Source: Heterohyrax brucei (taxonomy: Eukaryota > Chordata > Mammalia > Hyracoidea > Procaviidae). Taken from it: a DNA stretch of 64,000 nucleotides. A model generated the notes under the pieces. The model worked only from the letters and a program-made list of their open reading frames with translations. It did not search any database and was not told the DNA's origin. The stretch lies in contig CM053141.1 in NCBI GenBank assembly GCA_028571685.1, positions 77,361,833 to 77,425,832 on the forward strand, written 5' to 3'. Both the position numbers and the translations under genes were made by a program. Of this stretch, positions 43,797 to 56,209 are shown in pieces (position 1 is the stretch's first letter; each line of letters begins with the position of its first letter).

Positions 43797-43960
43797 ACCA
43801 AAACCAAACCAAACCAAACCTACTGCCGACTTGTAGCAAACCTCTAGGACACAGCGGAACTCCCCCACAGAGTTTCCAAGGAGCACCTGGTGAATCCGAA
43901 CTGCTGACACTTTGGAGAGCAGCTGTAACTCTTAGCCACAACACCGTCAGGGTTTTTGAG
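43797..43960 (-). mobile_element. AfroSINE, short form (minus strand)
   Basis: It starts with an (AAACC)n-type end at 43800-43820 (the SINE 3' end) and finishes at the head CACAACACCGTCAGGGTTTT. Confidence 0.87.
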
Positions 43961-44838
43961 CATATAGAAAGTGTTCCATAAATGGTACACATTAATCTTA
44001 TTAAGAATGAAGTAGAGCTCAGAGAATAAAACATGTACCTGTCTAAACATTCAGATTAGCCCCTGTCCAAGTGTTAAATGAAATTATGGGCTAATGTGTA
44101 TCTCCCTGCACTAAAACACCTTTCTTAAAAAGTACGCACCACTCCAGCAACCACTGTTGTGTACACCGCCCCCGCACCTTGATTTCCTTCAGGCTTCATA
44201 CTGCTAAATGAGTTTCTAGTTACGTATTTCCAAAGCTGATGTGCATTTAGGAGAATTATTGGTAAGAAACATTTTGAATAGTTTGGATACCATGAGTCTG
44301 GAGAAATTTGAGTTCACAAGATTATTCTCTTTTGTGCTATTGAAAATTCCAGCAATTCATGGGGAAGTCTCTTTAAAGGTATATTCAGGTCTGGAGGGAC
44401 TAAATGATAGGTCTTTTAGGACATTCCTTAAATGATTTGCTTTGTTTAAGGCTCTTTTAAGAAACCACATGTAATTACATTCAAGCATTCAGAAGGTTAA
44501 GCCTCAAACCAGCAAATTCCAAGAAACTCTCTGTTGGGACTGCTACCTTTGTCCCTCCCTGTCAGCATGCTGCCCTTGCACAGAATGTGGCCGCAGTGTC
44601 TATGCTTCTGGCTGTTCAGTAGCAGCCTTCTGCAACCTCTTTTAGCAATTCTTCCTGTTACTTGGGCAAGGCTTTTTTTTTTTTTTTTTAATAAAATATG
44701 AATCCTAGTATGATTGATAAACAGTGTTGTCTGTGGAGAAAGGTGAATACATATCCTAAGTCAGTCTCTACACGCTCAGGATAGGGTATCTGTGAGGTCT
44801 TTCAAAGTCTATCAATGGATCATTTCTGACAAAAAACA
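43961..44838. other. Unassigned non-coding sequence
   Basis: No gene is recognised. A poly-T run of about 18 lies at 44672-44689. Confidence 0.45.
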
Positions 44839-45295
44839 TTCTTTTTAAAAAATTTGTTAGATTGTGTTTTAAATGAAAGTTTACGGTTCAAGTCAGTTTC
44901 TCAAACAAAATCTTATACACGTTGTTAGATGACCCTCATGGCTCTCCTATCCTAGACAGCACAGTCGTCTTTGCCTCCCTGTATTTCCCATGTCCATTCA
45001 ACATACTGTCTGCCTCAGCCTTCTCCACTTGTCTCTGGCCAGGAGCTGCCTGGTTACTTCTCCTGTGTCTACTTGAAGTAAGACGCATCCTTCCCCAGTA
45101 TCATTTTGTTTTATGAAACCAAAAAACCAAACCTGTTACATCAAGTAGATTCTCGCTCATAGCTATCCTACAGACAGAGTAGAACTGCCGCATAGGGTTT
45201 CTAAGGAGCACCTGGAGGATTTCAACTGTTGTGATTTGGGTTAGCACCCATAGCACCTAATCACTATACCTCCAGTCCAATCTTTCTGATAAAAA
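44839..45295 (-). mobile_element. Older L1 3' end with nested SINE
   Basis: The sequence TTTTAAATGAAAGTTTACGG, TTGTCTCTGGCCAGGAGCTG and CAGTATCATTTTG is colinear with 40045-40300. A SINE interrupts it at 45116-45272, after which TCCAGTCCAATCTTTCTGAT resumes the L1. Confidence 0.78.
45116..45272 (-). mobile_element. AfroSINE nested in L1 (minus strand)
   Basis: The SINE starts at its (AACC)n end (GAAACCAAAAAACCAAACC) and ends near CTAATCACTATACCTCCAG. It post-dates the host L1. Confidence 0.82.
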
Positions 45296-45717
45296 TATTT
45301 TAAAACTTAATTCTCAAGGGTTTATTATTCCCTATCTTGGCACACTAACCTCTAACATGCCTCCTGCATCCGTGAATACTGTTCTTCTTAAACATGGACT
45401 AGAACCCAACTGAATTCAGTATTCTTCTAATTCTTTCACACCACTGAGAAATGATGATCCCAGGTGTTTTTCTTTCCAGGAGTTTAAATTAGCACAGTGT
45501 ATTGAAACAGAAGCTGACAGGAAAATGGTCTCACCTTCTAAAGGAAGTCAGACTTCACACAATCATGACTGGCACATAAAGACAAGAAATGTAACTATTC
45601 TCTGTTACCAGTTTCTGTGCTGGATTCTGTTGAGCTTTTGGAGCTCAGGGGACTGACTACCAGATGAATATTCATAACATGCATGCAAATACAAAGAAAG
45701 GCTAGAGAGAAAGAGTT
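45296..45717. other. Unassigned non-coding sequence
   Basis: No recognised feature. Confidence 0.45.
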
Positions 45718-47160
45718 TTATCCATTCATTCAACAAATAGCAGTTGATGCCTAGTCTGAACCAAGTACTGTTCCATGCACTAGCCAGGCACTAGGGATAT
45801 GATAAAAATGCCTGCCCTCCCTAAGCTTATATTTTAGTCTTAGGAAGCAAGCAATAAATATATACAGTATTTCAATGTAAAATGTGTGGTATCTCAGATC
45901 ACTGTGGCTTGGAAATATTAAAACTGGGAAGAGGTATAGAAAATGCTAGAAGTGAGGAACAGATGACTGCAGTTTTTAAGGAAGTGGTCAAGAAAGCCCT
46001 ACTGATGTTTGGACAAAGACCACAAAGCAGTTAATAAGTGATTGTGTGTATGAAAAGAAACAGGGTTCTCAGCAGCCCTGGAAACCACAGGAAAAGACCC
46101 AGTGGTGGTAACGCACAGGGGGCAGTAATGTTCACTGATAGACCTCCTCACTTTCTAGGAAGAGAAAGCAGGGTTTGATTCCTGGCCAATGCACCTCTTG
46201 TTCAACCACCACCCACTTACCAGTGAAGGCTTTTGTGTTGCTACGATGCTGAACAAGTTTTAGCAGAGCTTTTAAGACAGACTAGGAAGAAAGGGCAGGC
46301 AATCTACTTCTGAAAATCAGCCAGTCAAAACTCTGTGGATCACAATGTTCAGATCTGCAGCCAATTATATGGACAGTGCAGCATGAGGTCCTCCTGAGTC
46401 ATGGGCAACTGGACAGCTAACAACAACAAGCAGAAATGTGTCAGGAAGAGGCCATTCCTGGGCAAGGGGAGAGAGGAGAGAGGAAGGAATTGAGATCAAA
46501 GAGAATGGAAGGGTAGCTTAAGCAGGACTTGTTTTTACCAAGTGAGATAGGACTATTTCAGTGTTGTTATGTGTAAAAACAGTGTCAGGATATGACTTTT
46601 GTTTTAATAAGAACCTCCCTACCCCCAGCTGTGGTGTTATGAGTGGGTTGTGGAGGGGCTCAGACAGAAAGAAGCAGGGGCCTGGTTAGGAGGGGTGTTT
46701 AGGAGTGGGACTAGACTTGAAGAAGTCACCAGATCCTGGGTATACATTTTAAAGAAAAAACAGAGAGACTTGCTGAAGGATTAGATGTAGATTGTAAAAG
46801 AAAGACACTGCCAAAAATAACTCTATGATTTTTTTTGGCTTGAGCACCAAGGGATAGAGGTGTCAGTTTTTGAAACAGGAAAGAGTGGAAAGGGGCTAAA
46901 GACTTGAAGATCGTCATGTTATGTCTGAGATGCTTGTTAGACATCCAAATGAGATGTTGAGTAGGCATTTGGAGAGACAAATTTGCAATTCAAGGAAAAA
47001 GTCTAGTCTTGAAGACATATTTTTAGGTTTTATCAACATTTAGATAATACGTGGAGCCATGGGGCTGGGTGAGATCATTCAGGTAGTGAATATACATGAA
47101 AAGAAGATGTCCCAGGACTGAACCCTGTGGCGTTTCGGTATTTAGAAGCATATAGGACTA
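45718..47160 (-). repeat. Long L2 LINE fragment (minus strand)
   Basis: About 1.1 kb of L2 (excluding a nested SINE) is colinear: CATTCATTCAACAAATAGCA, CCAGGCACTAGGGATATGAT, GAAGTGGTCAAGAAAGCCCT, TGAGATGCTTGTTAGACATC, CCCAGGACTGAACCCTGTGG. A tRNA-Gly-headed SINE lies within it at about 46080-46432. No frame survives. Confidence 0.68.
46080..46432 (+). mobile_element. tRNA-Gly-headed long SINE nested in L2
   Basis: The box B part of the head (GGGTTTGATTCCTGGCCAAT then GCA, 46170-46192) matches tRNA-Gly. The body (TGTGTTGCTACGATGCTGAA) and the end (CAGCTAACAACAACAAGC) match the copy at 28558. Box A is eroded, so the left end is approximate. Confidence 0.78.
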
Positions 47161-47377
47161 TCACGTTATTAATTAATGTGTTAATCCTGCTTGATTAAGA
47201 ATACTCCATCTGGACAAATTAAGCTCTTCTGCATTGCCATTCTCTAAATATTTCCAACTGGAGTGCTCCCGTAATGATACGATGCTCTTTAAGTTAAGAT
47301 TACAGATAGCCCTAAAATCTCCCATTTTCCTTATACTAAAAGAGCCCTTAGTCCTTGACTTCCAGAAGTGATTTTCA
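47161..47377. other. Unassigned non-coding sequence
   Basis: No recognised feature. Confidence 0.4.
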
Positions 47378-47390
47378 AAAGCTTCTTTTT

Positions 47391-48027
47391 CTTTTTCTTC
47401 TTTTCAAAACTTTTTTGTTATGATTGAGTGAAAACGTACATTCCCATGTAAATTTGCATGCCCACCTAATACAGCTCCCACTGCTCTCCCTGCCTGGTGA
47501 CAGCACACTTTTCCTCTCCACTCCATATATGTCTTATCCTCCCAACAATCTCCTGTCTTCTCCTGTCCACCCTCTCCCCCACCTCCAGTAAGAGGTCAGC
47601 AGGATGACATCCTATAGATGCATAGAACCATGAAGTGCACATACGATATGATCACTCTGTGTCCAATCCATTCCTGTCTGAAGAGTTGACCTCCATTAGG
47701 ATTTACGGACAAGGGCAGCATCGGGACCATGCTCTCAGGGAAACCCCTGGACCATCAGTTGTCATCTTTTAGTGGAGATCTCAGGATGCACCCCTTTTTA
47801 TTCTTGGGTTGCTAGTGAAACTCAGCATTGTTAGCCCCATCGTGGCTATCACTGGTGGTGGCCAGACACCATCTGGTTCTTCCGGTCACATGTCAATGTA
47901 GTCACCCACTCATGTGGGTCTCTCTGTCTTCCAGGTTCTCTTTCTCTCCTGTCATTTTCGTCCTTGATGATTGTCTGTTCCTGCTGAGTTGGGACCATTT
48001 GGTGTACCTCAGATGGCAGCTTAGCAG
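47391..48027 (-). mobile_element. L1, heavily 5'-truncated (3'UTR only)
   Basis: It has the same 3'UTR type as the full-length L1 (GTGAAAACGTACATTCCCAT, AGATGACATCCTATAGATGC, TTGGGACCATTTG). A 13-bp near-perfect duplication AAAGCTTCTTTTT/AAAGCTTATTTTT (47378-47390 and 48028-48040) encloses it. Confidence 0.9.
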
Positions 48028-48040
48028 AAAGCTTATTTTT

Positions 48041-48149
48041 TAATAACTAAGCTCGTGCTACACATGCAGAGACAGATGCCCAAAACACTGCTTCACCGTC
48101 CTAAAGTCAAAAGTGCAGACTCCAACCTTGTGCTTCCCTTAAAAACAAT
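48041..48149. other. Unassigned non-coding sequence
   Basis: No recognised feature. Confidence 0.4.
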
Positions 48150-48545
48150 GATTTTATTTCCTGTTGCTGAATAACAAGTTGCTCCCAAACTTCATGGTTT
48201 ATGAAGACCATTTATTACTTTACTCTTTCTATAGGCTGGGAATCCAGACATGGTTCAGCTGGATTCTCTGTCTCTAAGCCTCCCATGAGGCTGCAATCAA
48301 GGTGTTGGTTCAGTCTGTACTGTCACCTGACATCTCAACTGGAGGAAGGGCCTTCTTCTGTGTTCACTGACATGACCTTCAGCTGCAGTCACTTCCTTAA
48401 GAGTTGTTAGCCTGACAGCCTCAGTTCCTCACTGGCAGTGACCTAGAGGTGCGCTCAGTACCTTGCCACGTGAGCTTCTCTAGTTTGATTAACTGCAGCA
48501 AGATCCAGAAGATCCGGATGCATGACAGACAGTCCATAAAGGGGG
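48150..48545. repeat. Ancient mammalian interspersed repeat, family uncertain
   Basis: The sequence CTGTTGCTGAATAACAAGTT, AGGCTGCAATCAAGGTGTTG and CAGTACCTTGCCACGTGAGC matches a common old mammalian LTR- or MER-type repeat by memory of its wording. I cannot name the family. Confidence 0.5.
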
Positions 48546-49052
48546 GAGCTGGCAAGACAGAAAGTGCAAGCAAGAGACACTGACAGTCGCTTACCATAGA
48601 CAGACAGTCCCTGTCTTAAAACCAGACTCTGTTCTTATGACTCTACTGTCAATTCTGATAGAAGTCAAATATCTCATTTCTTTGTTTGTTTCATTATTAC
48701 TGCCTTTTATTATCTGTATCTTTATAAATCTAATCTTTGTCTTTGGGGGTTGGCATAAGAATCATACCATCAACAAACTAGGCACTGCACCTTTGCGTAT
48801 AGTACATATTACTAATTAAAAGATTACAAAAAGGGGGAATGTAAATATGGTTTGTTATAACTTAAGTATGTTGTAAGTTGGGAACTACCTGTAATCACAA
48901 AATTTATACCCCATTACATTTACTGTATTGTCTTCTTTAAAAGCAAGTCCCTAGATCTCATCTCTGTTTAAGAGTAGACATGGGGCATGACTATCAGGAA
49001 GCAGGGATTATTTGGGTCCACCTTAGAAGGTTGCCTAGCTCAGACATTGTTT
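48546..49052. other. Unassigned non-coding sequence
   Basis: No gene or recognised repeat is seen. Confidence 0.45.
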
Positions 49053-49440
49053 TTGCTGTAGTTAGGTACCAGTGACTTCGTTCCAACTCACAGTGACCGT
49101 ACGGTGGGAAGAAATGCTACCGTGTCCTGCACCACGCTTGCAATCATTGTGATGCTTGAGCTCATTGGTGCAGCCACTGTGTCAAGCTATCTCGCTGAGT
49201 ATCCTCATCTTCTTTACTAACCCTCTACTGGGTTAGTAAATTGGAAGGGACTGATCCCTTCCAATAACATTGCCAAAGTATATGAGATCTAGTTTCACCA
49301 TATCTGGCTTCTAAAGAGCATTTTGGCTGTACTTCTTCCAAGACAGATTTTTTTCATTCTTTTGACAGTGCATGGCACGTTCATTATTCTTCACCAACAT
49401 CATAATTCAAAGACATCGATTCTTACTAGTGAATTTATGC
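49053..49440 (-). mobile_element. RTE/BovB LINE 3' end (minus strand)
   Basis: From left to right it has the tail (GTGACTTCGTTCCAACTCAC), GCTTGAGCTCATTGGTGCAG, GGGACTGATCCCTTCCAATA and ATTCAAAGACATCGATTC. There is a short internal duplication-like stretch at 49215-49245 (ACTAACCCTCTACTGGGTTAG). Confidence 0.8.
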
Positions 49441-51244
49441 CATTACTAACAGTAGGGGAGAAATATTTGCTAATTTAAAAACGTACCATTTATCCTTTGA
49501 GATTACTTATGATACCTCAATGGTTTTCAAATTTCAAGTTGCAAATCCTTAGTGAATTATAAAATAAATGTAGTGGTCATTACTAGCACTTCTTCTTCTT
49601 GTTGTTTTGTAAAGATGACAGAATAAAACAGAAGCTGTCTTTGCATATAACCAGGCTTAGCATTGTTTCTGTGAAACTTTTCTTTCAGATAGGTAGATGA
49701 GATACAGATACATAAATATACATGTGTGGTAGATACACAAGGCAGTGCTATAAAAATTTTATTTCCAAGGGTCGTTTTCAAAAGCAGTGATTTCCATTAT
49801 ACTGTTAAACATGAGTGGGCCACCAAAATGTCTTTGGGAAAAACAGCCAACACACAACAACAAAAGCAAACAAAAAGCCATGCAATGAAAGAGTGTCAGA
49901 AGACAGGAAACCGCAGTGCACTCAGCTGAGCTGACGTAACCACCAGCCTGCCAGTTCATGCTTGTTACCCAGCTCCCTCATGGGGTCTGTAAAGAGTCAT
50001 CAATAAGGGACTGTAAAACTCGGAGCAGACATGACAGAAATGACATCTTGCCTCTGCAGAGGTAAAGCAGACACACCACAAACTAATGAAAATACCCTGC
50101 ACAAGCCTACCTATCAAAAAAGGTCAAACACAAGACTTTTTCTGATGAAAAACCAGCTGTGAGTGGGTAAAAACAGTAGGCCTGCTCAAGATCGATGAGG
50201 CCATTTTTCAGCTGCAGAACCCATGGCCTCCTTGGAGAGACAGCCACCAGGGACAGACCTGCCTTCTGACCCCAGATAGAATGAAGTTAGCGCTTTCCTG
50301 AAGGCCTTGATTTTTTTTGGAGTCTGAGATCCAATCCTCATCCACCCCTGCCTTCAGCTCCCGGGCCATCTAAAGGTCTGGGCAGCTCCAACTTCAGCGG
50401 CGATTACCAACAGGCAGAAACCAAAAGGCTGTCCAGTTAAATCACAGCTTTCACTTAAAAAGTCCCTTTTACTATCAATGCTCAGACTCAGCTGCTGAGA
50501 AAGCAAAGCAAAGTCTTCATCTCTCACCTATCCTTATCAGCCAGACAACAAACAAGCCAAGTTTCAGTTACAGAGTCCAGATTTGAAAAATGCATCGTAT
50601 TCCAGTGTTTCGCATTTTCCACAGAGCTGCACTGAAGATCTTCCTGGTTTCACATGAGAATGCTGGGGGTCACATGAAACCAAAGCCAGGGACTGGTGAG
50701 GTGCGCTGGAAGTCCAGGCTGCTTGGCAATGTTGAATTTGAAGGGGGGGGGAGGGAAGTTTCTGCTAACAGCATGTGCAACCTATTAACATCAGCTTTGA
50801 AAGAAGAGGCAAGAGAAAAAAAGGAGCACAGAGGTGGATGTACTCACTCTGTGGTTTTAGGAAAGCTTTAGGCTCCACTAATTCCTACAGATGAAAAGAG
50901 CTCAGCATTTTGGAGCCTTTGCATAAAGAGAAATTGGAAGTAGTTCTGTATTTTCATTTAACATTTAATGACCACAGTCTAAACAATTTTATTCAAAGTT
51001 AGATGATACCCTGAAATGATATTGTTCCACCCATCTCATTTGTTATAGAATCACAGCATCGGAGCCTGGAAGTTAATCATTGCTTACTGATGTAGTACGT
51101 TATTCATTAGTTATTTCCAAAATAACTCTGACATTACATTCAGGGTTGTGACTAGGTTTTAGATCAACTGGAAATGGGAAAGGGGGATATTTCTACTTTT
51201 TGTTTAAAAAGAATTACATTCTTGAAAGCTTTTTTTTTTTTTGG
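49441..51244. other. Unassigned non-coding sequence
   Basis: No supported gene is seen. A 93-codon frame at 50590-50871 contains a G-run (50742-50750) and no domain. Confidence 0.5.
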
Positions 51245-51395
51245 TGATAAAAACCAAACCAAACCTATTGCTGTCAAGTTGATTTGACTCACAGTGATCT
51301 GTAGAACAGAGTAAAACTGTCCCACACAGTTTCCAAGGAACAGCTAGTAGACTGAGATTGTTGACCTTTTGGTTACCAGCTGAGCAGAAACAAAG
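51245..51395 (-). mobile_element. AfroSINE, short form (minus strand)
   Basis: The (AAACC) end and GATTTGACTCACAGTGATCT are on the left. The head is truncated after TTTTGGTTACCAGCTGAGCA. Confidence 0.83.
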
Positions 51396-51583
51396 CATAA
51401 AGCTTAGGGACCAAGCCACCTTTATAGTTGTAGATATCTAGTTATTGCCATCATAATTTCAATTTGTGATCTCAGCAGAAAAAACAAGATCTGCAAGCAG
51501 AAAAGGCTGTTACCCCTTCTCAAGTCTAGGGCTGTTCTTATTTTTATTTAGATTAAGATTGGATTCATATTTTGATTAAGGTT
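51396..51583. other. Unassigned non-coding sequence
   Basis: No recognised feature. Confidence 0.4.
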
Positions 51584-51782
51584 CCAAAACCAAACCCATT
51601 ACCATCAAGTTGAATTCTGACTTATGGTGACTGTATAGGACAGAGCAGAACTGCCCCATAAGGTTTCCAAGCCTGTAAATGTTACAGAAGCAGACCATCA
51701 CAGAGCAGCTAGTGGGTTTGAACTACTGACCTTTCAGTTAGCAGTCAAGTGATTAACCACTGCACCATCAGGCCTCTTTAAC
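51584..51782 (-). mobile_element. AfroSINE with middle insert (minus strand)
   Basis: The middle insert (AAGCCTGTAAATGTTACAGA) is present. TAAGGTT at 51577-51583 and 51783-51789 is probably the duplicated target. Confidence 0.88.
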
Positions 51783-51789
51783 TAAGGTT

Positions 51790-52777
51790 AAATTAAAATA
51801 AATGTAAGCTTTATATTTAGATTAGGAAACAAATTAAAAGTAGCCTCCCTGCTCTATCAATTAGAAATGATTTGGGCTGCAAATAATAGGAAGTTTAACA
51901 AATGCAGCCTTTAGACAATCAGGGGTTTCTTTTCCTCACACACCAAAGTATCCTAAGGTAGGTAGAATACAGAGCTTGTCAATATGTTGACAAGAACCCA
52001 CGCTCTTTATACCATTAGGCTCCATCATCCTTAAAGTAACAGTTTACTGCTCCACAGTTGCAAGATGACTGTTGTATATCCAAACAACACAGCCACATTC
52101 TAGGCAAGAAAAAGAAGAGATGTAATGGCCTTAACATTTGTCCATTTTACCAGGGATGCTAACAGCTTCACAGAAGGTCTTCAGCTTGTGTCTCATTAGC
52201 TACAACCAAGGCTGGCAGAGCCTAACTTTGATAGCGGCTAAGAAAACAAGTATTTAGTTTTTCCATTCTTTAGAGCAGATGTGGGCAGAAGAGAAAAGGT
52301 GCTTGGGGATGGATGTTGAATCAGCAGGGAAAAGCATGAGGAAGACAGCTGTTTACCACAACAACGCGTTAGTAGCGATGGCTGTGGTGACGGCAAGGGC
52401 AGCAGGTACGTCAGCTCTGGGTGCTGAGGGGTGGGATGGCACCCAGGACCGCTGCTGCCTCCCACACAGCTGGATAGAAATTTCCACCCACACAAGCAGA
52501 AATGTAAGTAGAAAGCTGGGCTTTCAAAAAGTAATGAAGGAGTTCTGTACTACTGTACAGAACTTGTCTTATTGTTCAGGACACTAAAGGCCATCCAGTT
52601 AGAAGAAGAGTACTCAGTGTCATATTTATGAATCAAAAAGTTAAATAAGTTCAAACCAAATATGTTTAAAAAGAAACGAAATGGCGTTTGTCATCATGAT
52701 TACGAGCATGAAGTAGACATGTTTTCAATGAGACCTGATTTAAAGCCTAACATTTCTTACAATCATTCACCTCCTAC
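51790..52777. other. Unassigned non-coding sequence
   Basis: No gene is supported. Two opposed short frames at 52238-52587 show no domain. Confidence 0.45.
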
Positions 52778-52915
52778 AGAGTTCTGGTCTATGCATTTAT
52801 CAAGTCTATCATTCAACAAGTATTTATTTGTGCCTTGTGCCAGGCACTGGGTAGACAGAAGTGAACAGCAGCAGCAGGCACAGTCCCGGCCTTCAGGTTA
52901 AATTACAACCACAGT
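52778..52915 (-). repeat. L2 LINE 3' end (minus strand)
   Basis: ATTCAACAAGTATTTATTTG, TGCCAGGCACTGGGTAGACA and CAGTCCCGGCCTTCAGG are the reverse complement of the L2 3' end. Confidence 0.75.
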
Positions 52916-53690
52916 CAGTGTTCTAAAGTACAGAGTTTTGTGAGAATGTCTTAAGAAGGGAATCAAGCCTAGGGGGAGGAGTATAGTCTATGCTGAGAAT
53001 ATAATGTATACTCTCAGTCTTGGGGCATAAGTTGGAGCTTATGGCCCAGGCAAAGGCCACGCCTAGCATAAGGCCAGGCAAAGAGGGAAGGGAAGGGCAG
53101 GTTCCAGAGGGTATAATCCTCTTGTAGAGCCTAGAAACCAAGCATGAGTATAGTATGAATCAGACATCTATAGGGATTTATGGGAAAATATTTGTTTCAA
53201 GCTTATTTGGGGATTTTTTCCTATTATAGCTAAATTATGATAAAATGCTTAATAATGTTAAAGCAATTTCATAAATACAATAACTTGCATGATTCTCATT
53301 CTCACTGAAGTTTAACCCACTTGTTGATGGGAGCTATTTTATTTTGAATGAACGTTCTAACTGTAAAAGTGTACTTCTCCAAACTTGATGTGATTTAAAT
53401 ATGAAGCACAAAGTAAAAATAAGTTAATGACTTAACTTAGTAGTATTATAGGACCTTCAAAAGGGAAGAATTCTTCACAAAGTCAGTATAGGTCTTGCAG
53501 CCGAATAACATAGGACTTCATACTAGGGCTATTGTGGGTATCTCAATAATTACGCATTTACATCGATGATTTATTGTCATGATGGCTTAATAGCAAAACA
53601 GAAACTTCAAAATCTATAAATCATTAATAAGTTACTGATTGTTTATGTTACAGGAACAAACTAACAGTAAAAAAAGAACAAGTGACCCTG
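52916..53690. other. Unassigned non-coding sequence
   Basis: No recognised feature. Confidence 0.45.
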
Positions 53691-53702
53691 AAAATTTGGA
53701 TA

Positions 53703-53875
53703 ACCAAAACAAAACAAACCAAACCCACTGACATCAAGTCAATTCTGACTCACAGCGACCCTGTAACTCAGAGTAGAAGTGCCCCATGGAATTTCCAAGG
53801 AGTGCCTGGCGGATCTGAACTGCTAACTTTTGGTTAGCAGTCATAGCACTTAACCACACACTACCAGGGTTTCCA
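53703..53875 (-). mobile_element. AfroSINE, short form (minus strand)
   Basis: A near-canonical copy has a 12-bp duplication AAAATTTGGATA/AAAACTTGGATA (53691-53702 and 53876-53887). Confidence 0.92.
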
Positions 53876-53887
53876 AAAACTTGGATA

Positions 53888-55621
53888 GGAGGAGAAAAGC
53901 ATGGAAGATAAGAAAGAAAAGGTTGTGTTAATTATAGGAATAACGGTGGTGAGGTAACCAGAAAATACAGAAATTGTGTTTAGGAAATGGAAGCAGAGGA
54001 AGGAGAGAGAAGGAAAATGAAGAGAGAAAAATATCAAGAGGAAGTTCAAAATACTTAAAAACCAGTGGGATATCAGAATGAGACTGAGATCACAATGGTT
54101 TGAAGGGAGGTGAAGTGAAAAGGGTGCTGCTGAGGAAGGTTGACAGCAAGCTGTTTTGGCCAGTACCTGTCACCAGATTCAGAAGTTAGGAGTAAGCAGA
54201 GGAAGGCAGACAAATAAAACCACTGACAAGGGAGTTCTCATTTAGAAGATCGGGCTCCACTATGCCTGAGGGAACCAAAATTCATGGTTAGGAATAAACA
54301 GCATATTCTAAAGAGTAGGCTGGGTTTGTATTTTGGTGATATATTCTGTATTTTACACAAATGAGGCGCACCCTCTATTTTTGTTTGCCAGCTGTGCTCT
54401 CTCCTCGTGAAGTATTTTCATAAACATGCTATCTTAATTTTTTTTACAGCAGTGTGTAAAAAAAAAAATTGGTATAAGCACTTAGAAAATACCTTGTAAG
54501 GGGAGGGCATGGTTGGCAAAGAGAAGTAGGTGAGCGTTATTTGTGTTAAGTACGGTAATGTAAATATTTTTGTAAGATCAAGGATGTGGGATCTGTTGGT
54601 GAATGGCTTTTATGTCTATAGCAGAACTGGCTTTTCAGGAGGCAAGGCTGTACATCTGAGCAGAAAAATGTTGCCATCAGGTGAGTTTATGCTGTAGAGC
54701 TGAACTGCCAGCGCTTTAGCTCTGCCGATAACTAACTCCTCATACTTAAAGAATGAGGCCACTAGTGCTTCTAACCTACTTCAGTCCCTACTTCTTGACT
54801 GAGAATGAGACTAAGACAATTGCCCTTTTGTAAGAATTTGATTTTTTTAAAAGTGTAGTTTCAACGTTCCGGCCAGGTCTTGAGCATAAAACAGTGCATG
54901 GCTCAGCAACAGCTCAGTTTCTTATTCTCTGCAAGTTTCAAGTACACAGTCTGAAGGAGAGAATGGGGAAGGGGTATGGAATGAAATCTAATTCCCATTC
55001 TCAGAAAAGGTCTTACAAATTCTGGAGGAGTTGGAGATGTTTCCTCTTTCTCCTTAGCGAGTAACGTGTTTTCTTGAAAGCTGTATGTGTGTATGTTTGT
55101 GTGTTTGAACCATTGCCAGCTGGATAATATTAAAAATAAGAAGTTATATCTCTATCTCACAGTGCTGGGGAAACATCCATGTGGAGTAGATGAATGTTTT
55201 CTGAATGGTTCTATGAGAATTAGAACACCAAATCTTCTCTCTGAACAGATGCAAGAAATTCGAAATTCCCGTATCCACCCATAGACTATCCACCTGGAAT
55301 CTTCTTGAGTGTCAATATAAAATGAATAATTCAAACTCAAGGAAATATATTACTAGAGAGATTAATCTTGGGGCCAAAAATACCTTCATAGATAGGGTTG
55401 AGATTTCCCCCAGTGTGGGCAAGGATTGTGTAAGAGACTGTGTAAGACAAAGGAGTAGCTATGAGCGCAGACGTAAGAGACAGACGCCCTCTAAACTATT
55501 TGGAGACTTCATTTGTAAACTGGATAACGTCAGGTCCAGGATGTAGTTTTAAATTCCTTTCTTTATATATTAGTATTCCCTCTAGTTCACGAAAATCTGA
55601 TGAATCCACACGAATATGGAG
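53888..55621. other. Unassigned non-coding sequence
   Basis: No supported gene is seen. The part at 53880-54060 is purine-rich. A weak SINE-tail-like stretch lies near 54665-54725. Confidence 0.45.
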
Positions 55622-56209
55622 TATAGTAAGTTGAATGGCGGCTCCCAAAAGATATAGCCACATCTACATCCCTGAAACTATGAATATGACCTTACTTGAA
55701 AAAAGGGCTATGCAGATGCAATTCAGGATCTTGAAAGCATCCTGAATTATTCCCCCCCACCCCCACCAATAAGCAAACAAAAAAAACAACCTGCTGCCAT
55801 CAAGTCAATTTTGAGTCATAGTGATCCTACAGGATGCTATAGAACTGATAGAGTTTCCAAGGAGTATCTGGTAGATACAAACTGCTGACCTTTTGTTTAG
55901 CAGCCATCCTAAATCCAATGGCAAGTGTCCTTATAAGAGACAGACAGAAGAAGAGAACACATGAAGAAGAAGGCCACATGAAGACAAAGGCAGAGACTGG
56001 AGTCATGTGGCCAAAAGCCCAGGAAGGTATCAGAAGCAGGAAGAGGCTAGGAAGAATCAATTCTCTCCTGGAACCTAAGTAGAGAGTGTGGCCGTGCCAA
56101 AACCTTGACTTTATACCCTGGGCCCCACAGCTATGAGGGAACAAATTTCTGTTTTTCAAAGCCCCTTAGCTTGTGATGATTTTCTGTGGCAGCCTTAGGA
56201 AACTAACAC
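55622..56209 (+). mobile_element. MLT1 LTR with nested SINE
   Basis: The MLT1 order is visible: AGTAAGTTGAATGGCGGCTC, TGTCCTTATAAGAGACAGAC, GAGGGAACAAATTTCTG and AGCCTTAGGAAACTAACA. A minus-strand SINE interrupts it after 55747. Confidence 0.83.
55760..55903 (-). mobile_element. AfroSINE nested in MLT1 (minus strand)
   Basis: The tail (CATCAAGTCAATTTTGAGTC) follows an A/C-rich end, and the head is short. CATCCTGAAT (55738-55747) and CATCCTAAAT (55904-55913) look like the duplicated target. Confidence 0.8.
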
